Assembly (NCBI RefSeq): GCF_000621505.1
Contig: NZ_JHYD01000050.1
Location: 1-42,683 of the forward strand
Direction: 5' to 3'
Source of the DNA: Ruminiclostridium cellobioparum DSM 1351 = ATCC 15832
GTDB taxonomy: Bacteria > Bacillota > Clostridia > Acetivibrionales > DSM-1351
DNA: 42,683 nt
The notes under the pieces are model-generated. The model ran no database searches, was not told where the DNA came from, and saw only the letters and a list, made by a program, of their open reading frames with translations. Made by a program: the position numbers and the translations under genes. Below, one piece after another: positions 9,022-18,051 of this stretch (its first letter is position 1; each line of letters begins with the position of its first letter).

Positions 9022-9852
9022 TTACTGCACGCTCAATTCCTCCACTGCCATCTGGTATTCCTTTTGAGTGACAGGCTTCCCATGCCATTGATTTTTACCC
9101 TCCATAAATGATATCCCTTTACCTTTTACGGTGCCGGCTATAATAATGGTAGGGCTTTCCCTGTGCCGCGCCGCCAGGTCAAAGGCATCCGATAAAGCCG
9201 CAATATCATGCCCGTCAGCAGTTATCACATTCCAGCCGAAGGAGGACCATTTGGCCTGCACATCGCCAAGAGGCATTATGTCCCGTATTGTTCCGTCCAG
9301 TTGAACCCCGTTATTGTCAAGAATGGCAATCAGGTTATCCACCTTATATTTGCTGGCACTCATGGCAGCTTCCCATATAATGCCTTCCTGGATCTCACCG
9401 TCGCCCAGCAGCACATAAACATGGCCGTTCTGCCTATTCAGCCTGTCGCTCAGTGCCATGCCCACTCCGGCGGAGAGTCCAAGGCCTAAAGAGCCGGTAG
9501 AAAGCTCTATTCCCGGTGTCTTATGGTAACAGGGATGCCCCTGCAAATGGCTGCCTGTTTGCCTTAATGTGTCTAAATCTTCAAGCTTGAAATATCCCCT
9601 GTGAGCCATATTGATGTAAAGCATGGGCGCGGCATGTCCTTTGGACAAAATCAGACGGTCCCGGCCCTCCATATTTGTATGGGCCGGATCGATATTCATC
9701 TTTTCAAAGAACAGCAGTGTAAGTATTTCGGTACAGGACAGGGAACCGCCGGGATGCCCCGTCTGAACAGAATATAAAATATCTATGAGCTGCCTTCTGA
9801 ACTTTTTGCATAACCCTGACAATTCCTCTATTCTCGTTAATGATAGCGACAT
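9022..9852 (-). CDS. Transketolase, N-terminal subunit
   Basis: Thiamine-diphosphate-binding half of the split transketolase, 276 residues. The motif runs from GDGEIQEG to DNN, about 30 residues in all, which is the classical diphosphate/Mg site. Sugar-phosphate-binding histidines appear in TGHPGGSLS, LSKGHAAP and QGHP. AAGGAGG precedes the ATG. It lies 12 bases downstream of the DUF4038 glycosidase stop, so the two are probably translated from one message. Location next to glycosidases suggests that it processes a pentose or similar sugar released by them. Confidence 0.93.
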   Translation of the reverse strand: MSLSLTRIEELSGLCKKFRRQLIDILYSVQTGHPGGSLSCTEILTLLFFEKMNIDPAHTNMEGRDRLILSKGHAAPMLYINMAHRGYFKLEDLDTLRQTGSHLQGHPCYHKTPGIELSTGSLGLGLSAGVGMALSDRLNRQNGHVYVLLGDGEIQEGIIWEAAMSASKYKVDNLIAILDNNGVQLDGTIRDIMPLGDVQAKWSSFGWNVITADGHDIAALSDAFDLAARHRESPTIIIAGTVKGKGISFMEGKNQWHGKPVTQKEYQMAVEELSVQ

Positions 9853-9864
9853 ATATTTGCCTCC

Positions 9865-11625
9865 TTATAATTCTTCCAGGTACAGTCCCCAGTCACCATC
9901 CCCCGGAAATTCAGGCAGAATTATACGGCCCATGTTGTCTGCACAGATAGTACCGGTTACCCTTCTGTCGGCTTTCCATTCACCTGTGACGGGATTAAAC
10001 CACTCAATACAGTATGGCGCATTGGGTTTCAGCCCCCGGACCGTCCCCTGCAGGCATTCCTGCTCAAAATAGAGCAGCAGCATATCTCTTTTGGCAGTGG
10101 CTGCGCAGTATGCCCAGCCTTTGTAGCCGTCAGCCCTGCCCGACTTGTTGGGAGTTATCAGTTCAGAATCCGGTATAAGCTCCACATATCTGGCACCCGC
10201 ACGGTCAACAAACCTCTTCAGGTTGTATACAAGAGCACCTGAACGGTATTCCAGGACTTCCCACATCTTATACTTTGCATTTTTTTCAATATCACTTCCC
10301 CACATACCTTCAATCCCATATATATATCCCCCAAAACCTCCGGACAGAAAGCTTCCGTACATACCCGAACGGCAGTTGAATTCAGCCTCCTCACTTCCAG
10401 TGGCGGGATTGTCATCTGGAAATCCCGGATAATAAGGCTCCCCGTTGATGGCAGGTCTGGCCGGCTCCGAATGGAATATTTCGGTCAAATACCAGTAATG
10501 GTCATGCTCCCTCCAGTTTCCAATCTGATGGAAGGTCAGCCAGCGGTTCTCCTCCGGGCCTCCGAAATTACACAGGGTCGAGGGAGCCGAATTGGTGCCC
10601 AGCAGTGTCCCGAACGGCGGGTGACCGTATTTGTCAACCACCATGTTGGCAGGCTCATTATATTCCCTGGGGAGAATTGTGTTTCCAATATAGTCAAAAT
10701 GGATTGGACTGTACAGGCAGTTGTTTGCCTGGTATCTGGCAAATATGTATTGTATGTACCTTACATAGGAATCGGGCCATCCGCAGTAGCGCTTCCAGAC
10801 CTGGCTCACATCCCTGCGGATCACTTCCAGAAACACTGTAAAGCCCTGTTCATTCAGATAATCAATCTTCCTGTCCAGATATTTAAAGTATTCGGGATTG
10901 ATTTTATCAAAATCCGGCACCACATTTTCATAGCCTTTAACTGTTCCCGGGAACAGGAAGGGCCTGCCGCCTTCATTGTGCATATCCTTTGCACTTCCTG
11001 AATCCATGTCCATCCACGCGGCGCGTATACTTGTTTCAAATGCATCCTTCATTTTGATTTTCGGGGGCAGCCCGTCATTGGCCCAGGTGGGATGGCCCGC
11101 CAACATGGCGATACAGTTGTAGCCCTGTCTCCTGCGGTATAGAACCATATCCTTGAAACCCATGTCCGGCCCGGCCGGGCGTTCAATAGAATCTTCATGC
11201 CAGGGATAGCGGTAGGTAGGCGCTGACCACCAGGTATCCCCCAGCATAAAATACGGAGTTTTATCGTAATACTGGAAGCCCCGTCCGTTTTCAGCCGCAA
11301 TGATCATTCCTCTCCTGCACGGATTGGCCCGTTTCTCTTCCTCGTTCCACTCCACGGCCGTTATACTGCCCTTATTTCCGTTCAGCCCCTGATCATCGGT
11401 ATTTGAGCCGGAGCACCAGCTCCATTTGCCTGCTTTCATGGGAGCAATCCTTACTTTGAAGGTCTTTCCCCCGTCCCAGAAGCCATAAACCTTTTTGCTG
11501 AAATCAGGTCCCTCAAGCAATACCCATACTTCCACCTCACAATATGGATTTGTATAATCGTTTTTTGCCTGTAATTCAATCTCTATCTTATCCCATACAT
11601 GCACTTTGGATTCCTTCATTTTCAC
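9865..11625 (-). CDS. DUF5060/DUF4038 glycoside hydrolase (apiosidase-like fold)
   Basis: Predicted glycoside hydrolase, 586 residues, with no signal peptide and so probably cytoplasmic. There is an Ig-like DUF5060 domain (about 1-85) and a DUF4038 TIM-barrel domain (about 100-460) with YFMLGDTWWSAP, the NGEPYYPG motif that probably carries a catalytic acid, and SGGFGGYIYGIEGMW. A C-terminal beta domain (DUF5605/collagen-binding-like, about 480-586) ends with GDWGLYLEEL. The GTG start at 11623-11625 has GGAGG 5 bases upstream; the ATG two codons later is an alternative. The DUF4038 fold includes GH140 apiosidase, but substrates of most members are unknown. It lies between a cupin gene and the split transketolase in one operon. 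Confidence 0.85.
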   Translation of the reverse strand: MKMKESKVHVWDKIEIELQAKNDYTNPYCEVEVWVLLEGPDFSKKVYGFWDGGKTFKVRIAPMKAGKWSWCSGSNTDDQGLNGNKGSITAVEWNEEEKRANPCRRGMIIAAENGRGFQYYDKTPYFMLGDTWWSAPTYRYPWHEDSIERPAGPDMGFKDMVLYRRRQGYNCIAMLAGHPTWANDGLPPKIKMKDAFETSIRAAWMDMDSGSAKDMHNEGGRPFLFPGTVKGYENVVPDFDKINPEYFKYLDRKIDYLNEQGFTVFLEVIRRDVSQVWKRYCGWPDSYVRYIQYIFARYQANNCLYSPIHFDYIGNTILPREYNEPANMVVDKYGHPPFGTLLGTNSAPSTLCNFGGPEENRWLTFHQIGNWREHDHYWYLTEIFHSEPARPAINGEPYYPGFPDDNPATGSEEAEFNCRSGMYGSFLSGGFGGYIYGIEGMWGSDIEKNAKYKMWEVLEYRSGALVYNLKRFVDRAGARYVELIPDSELITPNKSGRADGYKGWAYCAATAKRDMLLLYFEQECLQGTVRGLKPNAPYCIEWFNPVTGEWKADRRVTGTICADNMGRIILPEFPGDGDWGLYLEEL

Positions 11626-11651
11626 ACTGACCTCCCCTTATTTGATAACTG

Positions 11652-12029
11652 TTAAAACATACTTTCGTTATATAATATATAGTCGTCGGAAGAAGTTTTA
11701 GCTGAGAAGACCGAGGCTGTCACCAGCATTTCCTTTCCCGTATTCCTTACCTGATGCCTAGAATTGGCAGTAAAGAAAACCGCATCCCCTTTTACGAAAT
11801 CCACAATTTCCCCGTCAATCCAGGCTTGTCCCTGCCCTTCAACAATGTAGATAACTTCCTCAATGTTTCTGTGAGCATGCAGCGGTTTGACTATAGCCTC
11901 AGGAAAGCAATGCATTATGGCAATACTCATCTGATCCGCCCCAACGGTTTTGTCTGTTATGATCCATCTGAGATCCCTTCCTTCAAGATGTGCAGGTTCA
12001 ACATCATTTAAAGAAACTTTCTTTTTCAT
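11652..12029 (-). CDS. Single-domain cupin protein
   Basis: Small cupin of about 125 residues. Motif 1 is seen as PLHAHRNIEEVIYIVEGQGQAW, with two His and one Glu as probable metal ligands. Motif 2 is in GDAVFFTANSRHQVRNTG. Stand-alone cupins in sugar operons can be sugar isomerases or mutarotases, or sugar-sensing proteins. The ATG at 12027-12029 has GGGGGAG close upstream; the 15-residue extension to 12074 has no such signal. It is the first gene of a four-gene operon with the DUF4038 glycosidase and the split transketolase (26-base gap to the next gene). Confidence 0.85.
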   Translation of the reverse strand: MKKKVSLNDVEPAHLEGRDLRWIITDKTVGADQMSIAIMHCFPEAIVKPLHAHRNIEEVIYIVEGQGQAWIDGEIVDFVKGDAVFFTANSRHQVRNTGKEMLVTASVFSAKTSSDDYILYNESMF

Positions 12030-12146
12030 CCCGGCTCCCCCTTCACGGTTGTTATTGTATGAAGTACCCGTCACCTTTGGAGATGGGTGCTTCTATTATC
12101 ACCTCTTATAAGTTGAGTATAGTTAATAAATCAGATGAGATACAGA

Positions 12147-12230
12147 AACTACTTTAAGAAACTGTTATCAATTTTAATCTGTATAACTTAAGAGATTTTT
12201 ACCGGGATAAAGTCTATAACTATTTTAAGA
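12147..12230. promoter_or_regulatory. Direct-repeat motifs upstream of the cupin-glycosidase-transketolase operon
   Basis: AACTACTTTAAGA (12147-12159) and AACTATTTTAAGA (12218-12230) differ at one base. A shortened copy, AACTTAAGA, lies between them at 12185-12193. They are 118-200 bases upstream of the cupin start. Two close relatives lie upstream of the sugar ABC operon at 4248-4322, so a shared regulator is plausible. Apart from these and the terminator at 12278-12331, the 12,030-12,385 interval shows nothing else that I recognise. Confidence 0.4.
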
Positions 12231-12277
12231 TATTTATAACTTTTTTAATAATGCTGTCCGATCCTCAAAAGTTGGAT

Positions 12278-12331
12278 AAAAAAGGAACTGCTGCCCTGAT
12301 GAATAAAATTTATTCATTGTGCAACAGTCCC
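12278..12331 (-). terminator. Intrinsic terminator after the alpha-mannosidase gene
   Basis: On the minus strand GGGACTGTTGC (12321-12331) pairs with GCAGCAGTTCC (12284-12294), with minor mismatch, and is followed by TTTTTT (12278-12283). The loop carries a second hairpin, ATGAATAAA/TTTATTCAT. It isolates the GH38 gene from the cupin operon. Confidence 0.85.
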
Positions 12332-12385
12332 TTCAGGTTTTAATTAATATTCTTAATTTCCCATTACCGGCAAAAATGATTACCG

Positions 12386-15300
12386 CTAAATCAGCCCGAT
12401 CTTGAAGGTTTTGATCTCATGGGGGTATATTTCAAAGGACAGCGTGTTATCCCCGGTCTCAATTACTCCTATTTCCTTTTCCTCAAGATCGGTTTCGCAG
12501 GCATATCCAATGGTCTTGAAAAAGCTCAGGCTGGCAGCAGTCCTTCTGTTATGACATTCATACAGCCTTACGATCAGTTCCTGCCCATTCTCAGATTTTT
12601 TCACAGTATCGATCATTATATTTTTCCTGTTGACCGACACTGTGCTCATATGGGTTGGAAGTGTTCCTACATGAGCACCTTCCTGTACGGCATGCATCGG
12701 ACAGTTCAACCTGTAGGCCATGTGCATGGTATTTGCGTCCTTCCAGTCTCCCGTATGCGGATAGAGTGAATAGACAAAGCGATGGAGCTCTCTGTCGGCA
12801 TCCGGATTGGGCCAGATGGGTGATTTCAAAAGGCTGAGCCTCATAACACCGTCCTTGATATCGTAGCCATACTTGCAGTCATTGAGCAGGCTGACACCAT
12901 AACCGTCCTCCGACAAGTCGGCCCATTTGTGAGCACATACCTCAAATCTGCCTATATCCCAGCTGGTGTTCCAGTTAGTAGGACGCTCGACGCTTCCAAA
13001 TTGAATATCGTAGGTTGCCTTATCGGTACGGACATCAACGGGGAATCCGGCTTTTAACAGTATCTGTTTCTCCTTCCAGTCGATTTCATTCACGAAATCA
13101 ATCCGGGGTATATCATTATATAAGTACAAATACTGTATGAGAGTCGAATCCATGAATTTCTTTTTAATCCTTATTGCCGCTCTTACGGGACCTTCTTCTA
13201 TTACCCTGATTTCATCAACTTCATTGATTTCCCACATTTTTTCCTGGTAATATATATTGATATCCCAGGCATCATATCTAAGGGGTTTATCCTCAAAAGC
13301 CTGTAGCACATTGCCCCTGGTTCCCGGTTTAAGTACTTCTCTGCGTTCAACTTTATCAAATATGGAAACGATATTTGCGCTGTCATCCAACCTTATTTCA
13401 AAAAATCTGTTTCCTGCCTTCTCCTGTGTGGCATATAGCTCAAAAGGCTGCTGCTCCGACTTACGGCTGATGTAAAAAGTCTTATAACCGTTTGACGGCA
13501 CCCCCTCTACAAAGGCAATAAGGCTCCCTTCCTCCGTTCTCTGAACCGGATAAACCTTGCCTTCGGCATCCACAAGAGAAATACTGTCCTTCTCATGGGG
13601 CAAATCAAATTTAAGGATATCATCCCTGTCAAAACCCAGAGGATTAAAAGCTATGACGGCCCTATCCTCCAAATTAATCTTAGCCGTTATGTGCTTCATG
13701 GATTTATCCAGCAGCCGGTAACCTTCTGTCAGCAGCGCTTCATATTGTTCCTGTGACTCCTCATAAACTTCCTTGATGGAGGAGCCCGGGATAATATCAT
13801 GAAACTGATTGAGCAGAACAGTCTTCCAGCAGTCTTCTATCTCCTCGGACGGATATGCCGCAGAGGGCTCCACCTGACTTGCAAGCATGCTGAAACGTTC
13901 TATATCCAGCATCAGGAATTCACTTTTCCGGTTGTAGTATTTGTTTCTGGCCATTGAGGTGTATGTTCCCCTGTGGTATTCCAGATAAAGCTCCCCTACC
14001 CATCTCGGCAGTTTTGGGTTGCCCGCAACTTTTTTCTCCAGGCCTTCCAGATAATTTCCCACTGTTTCCATTTTGACAACCGGACACCCGGGAAGTCCCT
14101 TTTGCATTCTGGAGGAATACTCCAGGTCATCCCTGGTTGGCCCGCCGCCGCCGTCACCGTATCCGTAAGGTACAAGCACATCATCATTGATGTTTTTCTG
14201 CTGATACCTTCTCCAGGCTCCCATAATCTGGGATGGGTTTATTTTAGCTTCATAAATGGTTCTGTGATTTCCTGACAAAACCTTGTCATATTCGGCGGCC
14301 GTGAGGAAATATGTTAAAACCTCGGAACCGTCAATACCTTCCCACATAAAGGTATCGTACGGCATCTTGTTATATTCGTTCCAGCTTATCTTGGAGGTAA
14401 CAAAATACCTGATGCCGGACTTTTTCAATATCTGAGGCAATGCGGCACTGTAACCAAAGACATCCGGCAGCCACAAGGTCCTGGAATCCACCCCGAACTC
14501 CTCTCTTATAAAGCGCTTGCCATATAATATCTGACGGATAAGAGATTCACCCGAGACAAGGTTGCAGTCGGCTTCGAGCCACATGGCGCCATCTATCTCC
14601 CATCGTCCCTCTTTTACCCGCTCTTTTATCTCCATGTATACTTCAGGACGTTCTTCCTTGAGAAACTGGAGCAATTGAGGCTGACTTGCCATAAAAGAAT
14701 AGTCGGGATAGTCCTTCATCAGGCTCAGGGCAGTGGTGAAGCTTCTGACCACCTTCTCCCTGGTTTGCTGCAAGGTCCACAGCCATGCCACATCTATGTG
14801 GGTATGACCCACACAACTGGCATATACAGCTTCATGTCCGCAGCTTTTTCCGTAAAATTCAGTTTTTAAAAAGGCTATGGCTCTTTCAACCGACTCATTG
14901 TATTGCTCCGAATGAGGCCTTCTAAAATCCAGCAGATTCAAGGCCTGGTTCAGTATGCTTAATGTGTCGACCCGTCTCTTGTCCTCCTTTTCAAGGAAAC
15001 CGGCAACTTCAAAGGGAACAGCCAAATCATAATAGAGCTGTTCCGTTGCCCTGTCAAGTGCTGCAATGCTCGCTTGCAGCACTGCTTTCACATCGCTCAT
15101 TCCTGCGTAGGCATGCATATCTACACGGTGACCTTCCCCCGCTTTTGCGTTTTGGTCAATGAGAATTTCAGTATGATTCACATCCAGGCCCTGCTTCAAT
15201 ACCCCGTTCAGATAGACCAGAAATTGAGGGTTGATTGCATCCCATTCCCCTTCGCGTCCTGTCTTTATTCTAAAAACCACATTGCAGTTATTAAGACTTT

Positions 15301-15523
15301 CCGGAATGGTGAACAGAAGCTTGAACCAGTACCGCTGATCCTTTCCCCCCCAGCTGTCACCGCTTTTGAATTCCGTCCATTCCTGTCCGTCGGCTTCGGC
15401 TTGTGACGCACATTTAAAATCGCCCTTTTTAATGAGTACTTTATCTACAGGCTCAATTTTATGATAAATGCAATTCTTTAATTCCTTTAAAAATCCCTCT
15501 ATTCTTTCCTGCTCAAAAAACAT
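12386..15523 (-). CDS. Alpha-mannosidase, glycoside hydrolase family 38
   Basis: Retaining, metal-dependent alpha-mannosidase, 1045 residues, the usual length for the family, with no signal peptide and so probably cytoplasmic. An N-terminal beta region (about 1-225) is followed by the GH38 barrel starting at CVGHTHIDVAWLW near residue 240, which holds metal ligands His and Asp. The probable nucleophile Asp is in LWLPDVFGYSAALPQIL near 350. A three-helix domain and the large C-terminal beta-sandwich follow. GGAGG stands 4 bases before the ATG. It is a single-gene unit ending at the terminator at 12278-12331. It probably trims imported mannose-containing oligosaccharides. Confidence 0.93.
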   Translation of the reverse strand: MFFEQERIEGFLKELKNCIYHKIEPVDKVLIKKGDFKCASQAEADGQEWTEFKSGDSWGGKDQRYWFKLLFTIPESLNNCNVVFRIKTGREGEWDAINPQFLVYLNGVLKQGLDVNHTEILIDQNAKAGEGHRVDMHAYAGMSDVKAVLQASIAALDRATEQLYYDLAVPFEVAGFLEKEDKRRVDTLSILNQALNLLDFRRPHSEQYNESVERAIAFLKTEFYGKSCGHEAVYASCVGHTHIDVAWLWTLQQTREKVVRSFTTALSLMKDYPDYSFMASQPQLLQFLKEERPEVYMEIKERVKEGRWEIDGAMWLEADCNLVSGESLIRQILYGKRFIREEFGVDSRTLWLPDVFGYSAALPQILKKSGIRYFVTSKISWNEYNKMPYDTFMWEGIDGSEVLTYFLTAAEYDKVLSGNHRTIYEAKINPSQIMGAWRRYQQKNINDDVLVPYGYGDGGGGPTRDDLEYSSRMQKGLPGCPVVKMETVGNYLEGLEKKVAGNPKLPRWVGELYLEYHRGTYTSMARNKYYNRKSEFLMLDIERFSMLASQVEPSAAYPSEEIEDCWKTVLLNQFHDIIPGSSIKEVYEESQEQYEALLTEGYRLLDKSMKHITAKINLEDRAVIAFNPLGFDRDDILKFDLPHEKDSISLVDAEGKVYPVQRTEEGSLIAFVEGVPSNGYKTFYISRKSEQQPFELYATQEKAGNRFFEIRLDDSANIVSIFDKVERREVLKPGTRGNVLQAFEDKPLRYDAWDINIYYQEKMWEINEVDEIRVIEEGPVRAAIRIKKKFMDSTLIQYLYLYNDIPRIDFVNEIDWKEKQILLKAGFPVDVRTDKATYDIQFGSVERPTNWNTSWDIGRFEVCAHKWADLSEDGYGVSLLNDCKYGYDIKDGVMRLSLLKSPIWPNPDADRELHRFVYSLYPHTGDWKDANTMHMAYRLNCPMHAVQEGAHVGTLPTHMSTVSVNRKNIMIDTVKKSENGQELIVRLYECHNRRTAASLSFFKTIGYACETDLEEKEIGVIETGDNTLSFEIYPHEIKTFKIGLI

Positions 15524-15577
15524 AATACCTCCATAACATTACGTCATTGTACATATGAAAATAAAAAGTGTTACCTA

Positions 15578-15606
15578 TTGTAACTTTCAGTGCTGCACAG
15601 TATAAT
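15578..15606 (+). promoter_or_regulatory. SigA-type promoter of the small membrane protein gene
   Basis: TTGTAA (15578-15583) and TATAAT (15601-15606) are separated by exactly 17 bases. The start codon at 15640 follows by 33 bases. The region is shared with the divergent GH38 gene. Confidence 0.7.
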
Positions 15607-15639
15607 TAAAGTCACAATAAAAGCCAAAGGGTGTTTCAT

Positions 15640-15987
15640 ATGAAATCAAGCCTCATTCATGACTTAATCAAATGTACTAAAATTGCCTTTTATATTGCCT
15701 CCGGAGCTGCGGTATTTTTTACTTTGATTTATCTCATTTTCTATAATAACGGCCATGCCAATATATTTGTGTTTATAAAAAACAGTCTATATTATATCGG
15801 TTGTTTTGGTTTTTTAATAAGTGCTGCTTTTTTTATCAAACGGGACGGTACCAGGCCTTTGCATCATGAAGAGCAATGGAAAAAGCATTTTTACAGGTTC
15901 AATCTGGGTTTTGTAGTTATGTGGATCAGCCTTTTCATCTGTATCTTCGGTATGCTTATCCAGCTCATTTTGGAAGTCCTGTTTTAA
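15640..15987 (+). CDS. Small membrane protein of unknown function
   Basis: About 115 residues with three strongly hydrophobic stretches (near residues 15-37, 47-66 and 88-114), so an integral membrane protein. A short charged loop (RDGTRPLHHEEQWKKHFYRF) lies before the last one. I do not recognise a named family. ATG at 15640 is preferred because AGGG stands 8 bases upstream; an in-frame GTG at 15631 is the other option. It is the only plus-strand gene in the left 31 kb and has its own good promoter. It is convergent with oppF, whose stop is only 28 bases beyond. Confidence 0.6.
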   Translation: MKSSLIHDLIKCTKIAFYIASGAAVFFTLIYLIFYNNGHANIFVFIKNSLYYIGCFGFLISAAFFIKRDGTRPLHHEEQWKKHFYRFNLGFVVMWISLFICIFGMLIQLILEVLF

Positions 15988-16015
15988 ATTCGGGAAACCT
16001 TTATCACAACACCCA

Positions 16016-17023
16016 TCAATATAGGTGACAGGAAACAAAATGCCCGGGTCCGACCTCTTTTAATTCGGGCCTTTTTTCACTGCATACAGCTTTTGCATAA
16101 CGGCACCGGCTCCTGAATCTGCAGCCCGGTTCCGGATTAATGGGACTTGGTATATCTCCCTCCAGCACCACCCGCTGTTTATTTTTCTCGGCCTCAGGAT
16201 CAGGAATCGGTATTGCCGATAAAAGTGCCTGGGTGTACGGATGCAACGGATTTTTATACAACTCGGCGCTGGTTGCAAGTTCTATAAGACAGCCAAGGTA
16301 CATTACGCCTACTCTGTCAGAAATATGCTTTACCATGGACAGATCATGGGCAATAAACAGGTAGGTCAGATTAAGCTCTCCCTGCAGCTTGATCAGCAAA
16401 TTGACTATTTGTGCCTGTATGGAAACATCCAGCGCTGAGATAGGTTCATCACAGACAATAAATTTGGGATTTATGGCCAGAGCCCTTGCAATGCCTATTC
16501 TTTGCCTCTGCCCTCCCGAAAATTCATGAGGAAATCTTCCCGCATGCTCTTTGTTAAGGCTGACAAGATTCAGCATTTCATATATCCGTTCCTGTCTTTC
16601 CTTATGCATATATAAGCCGTGGATATCCATACCCTCGGCTATGATGTCTGACACAGTCATTCTGGGATTCAGGGAAGCATACGGGTCCTGAAAAATGATT
16701 TGTGCATTCCTTTTAAAGTCTTTTTTCAACTGCTTATTCATCGTCGAAGTATTGTTTCCCTCAAAAAAAACATCTCCGCCCGTGGCTTCATAAATTCCCA
16801 GCAAGGTCCTTCCGCAGGTGGTTTTGCCGCATCCTGATTCTCCCACAAGCCCCAGAGTTTCACCTCTGCAAATATCAAAGGACACATCATCCACGGCTTT
16901 TAAAACACCGCTCCTGACATTGAAATATTTCTTTAAATGCTTCACCTCAACCAGCCTGTCCTTGCCTGGCCGCCCTTGCCCGTTTGCTGTGTTGTCTGCC
17001 GGCAGATTCATGTTTTCAGCCAT
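16016..17023 (-). CDS. oppF: Oligopeptide ABC transporter ATPase (OppF-like)
   Basis: Cytoplasmic ATPase of a dipeptide/oligopeptide importer, about 335 residues. It has Walker A GESGCGKTT, Q-loop IIFQDPYASLNPRM, signature FSGGQRQRIGIARALA, Walker B FIVCDEPISALD and the switch His in IAHDLS. The C-terminal oligopeptide/dipeptide extension carries the cysteine-containing PGCRFRSRCRYAKAVC segment, which in characterised relatives binds an iron-sulfur cluster. The ATG at 17021-17023 has AGAGGTG upstream. It overlaps the end of oppD by 8 bases, so translational coupling is likely. It is the last gene of oppABCDF here; no terminator is obvious in the 28 bases before the convergent membrane-protein gene. 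Confidence 0.93.
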   Translation of the reverse strand: MAENMNLPADNTANGQGRPGKDRLVEVKHLKKYFNVRSGVLKAVDDVSFDICRGETLGLVGESGCGKTTCGRTLLGIYEATGGDVFFEGNNTSTMNKQLKKDFKRNAQIIFQDPYASLNPRMTVSDIIAEGMDIHGLYMHKERQERIYEMLNLVSLNKEHAGRFPHEFSGGQRQRIGIARALAINPKFIVCDEPISALDVSIQAQIVNLLIKLQGELNLTYLFIAHDLSMVKHISDRVGVMYLGCLIELATSAELYKNPLHPYTQALLSAIPIPDPEAEKNKQRVVLEGDIPSPINPEPGCRFRSRCRYAKAVCSEKRPELKEVGPGHFVSCHLY

Positions 17024-18041
17024 CCTGCTCACCTCTTATCCCTTCTGCTATGTTTATTCTCGGGGCCTGACTGTGCTGAAGCCAGCAGGAGGCCTCATGT
17101 GTACTGCTGATTTTAGTTACCCCGGGCATCTGTTCCCGGCATATTTTCATACAAAATTTGCATCTGCCGGCAAAAGCGCAGCCTGCCGGAGGCGCCAGCA
17201 GATCAGGAGGTGTCCCGTAAATGGAAGCCAGTTGGACCTTGCTTTTCAGGTTAAGACCCGGAACGGCATTCAACAGTGAATTTGTATAAGGATGCCGTGC
17301 ATTTTTAAACACTTCGTCAACCGTTCCTTTTTCTATTATCTGGCCTGCGTACATTACTATAATGTTCCTTGCCATGCCGGCAACAACTCCCAGGTCATGA
17401 GTAATAAGCATGACAGCGGTATCAAACTGTTTCTGTATATCCTTCAAAAGCTCAAGTATCTGAGCCTGTATTGTCACATCCAGGGCGGTTGTTGGCTCAT
17501 CGGCAATCAAAAGTCTGGGATTGCATGCCAATGCTATGGCAATCATTATTCTCTGTCTCATCCCCCCCGAAAATTGATGGGGATAGTCATTTACTCTCTC
17601 CCTGGAATTTGGGATATTAACAACTTCAAGCATTCGTACTGCCTCATTGAAAGCCTCCGATTTGTTCATATGCCTGTGGACCATCAGATTCTCCATAATT
17701 TGTTTTCCGACTTTGGTTGTAGGATTGAGTGAAGTCATGGGATCCTGAAAGATCATACCTGCTTCCGCACCTCTGAACTTTTGCCATTCCTTATCCGAAA
17801 ATTTTAATATATCCTTCCCCTTGTACAGAATACTGCTGTTTTCTTTAATATCACCCGGCGGCGTGGGAATAAGGCCCATTATGCTTTTTGACGTGACGGT
17901 TTTTCCGCAGCCCGATTCACCTACGATGGCCACTGCTTCACCACTGTCTATGGAAAAGGAGACGTCCCTTACTGCCTGTACTTCCCCTGCATATGTATGA
18001 AATGAAACTCTGAGATTTTTTACTTCCATCAATTTTGTCAT
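17016..18041 (-). CDS. oppD: Oligopeptide ABC transporter ATPase (OppD-like)
   Basis: Second ATPase of the peptide importer, about 341 residues. Walker A is GESGCGKTVTSKS, the Q-loop MIFQDPMTSLNPT, the signature FSGGMRQRIMIAIALA and Walker B LLIADEPTTALD. The C-terminal oligopeptide-binding extension has the cysteine-rich GCAFAGRCKFCMKIC. The ATG at 18039-18041 is preceded by AGGGGGA, so the 18-residue upstream extension is rejected. It overlaps oppF at its 3' end and follows oppC by 10 bases. It forms a heterodimer with OppF. Confidence 0.93.
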   Translation of the reverse strand: MTKLMEVKNLRVSFHTYAGEVQAVRDVSFSIDSGEAVAIVGESGCGKTVTSKSIMGLIPTPPGDIKENSSILYKGKDILKFSDKEWQKFRGAEAGMIFQDPMTSLNPTTKVGKQIMENLMVHRHMNKSEAFNEAVRMLEVVNIPNSRERVNDYPHQFSGGMRQRIMIAIALACNPRLLIADEPTTALDVTIQAQILELLKDIQKQFDTAVMLITHDLGVVAGMARNIIVMYAGQIIEKGTVDEVFKNARHPYTNSLLNAVPGLNLKSKVQLASIYGTPPDLLAPPAGCAFAGRCKFCMKICREQMPGVTKISSTHEASCWLQHSQAPRINIAEGIRGEQDG

Positions 18042-18051
18042 AGCGTCCCCC

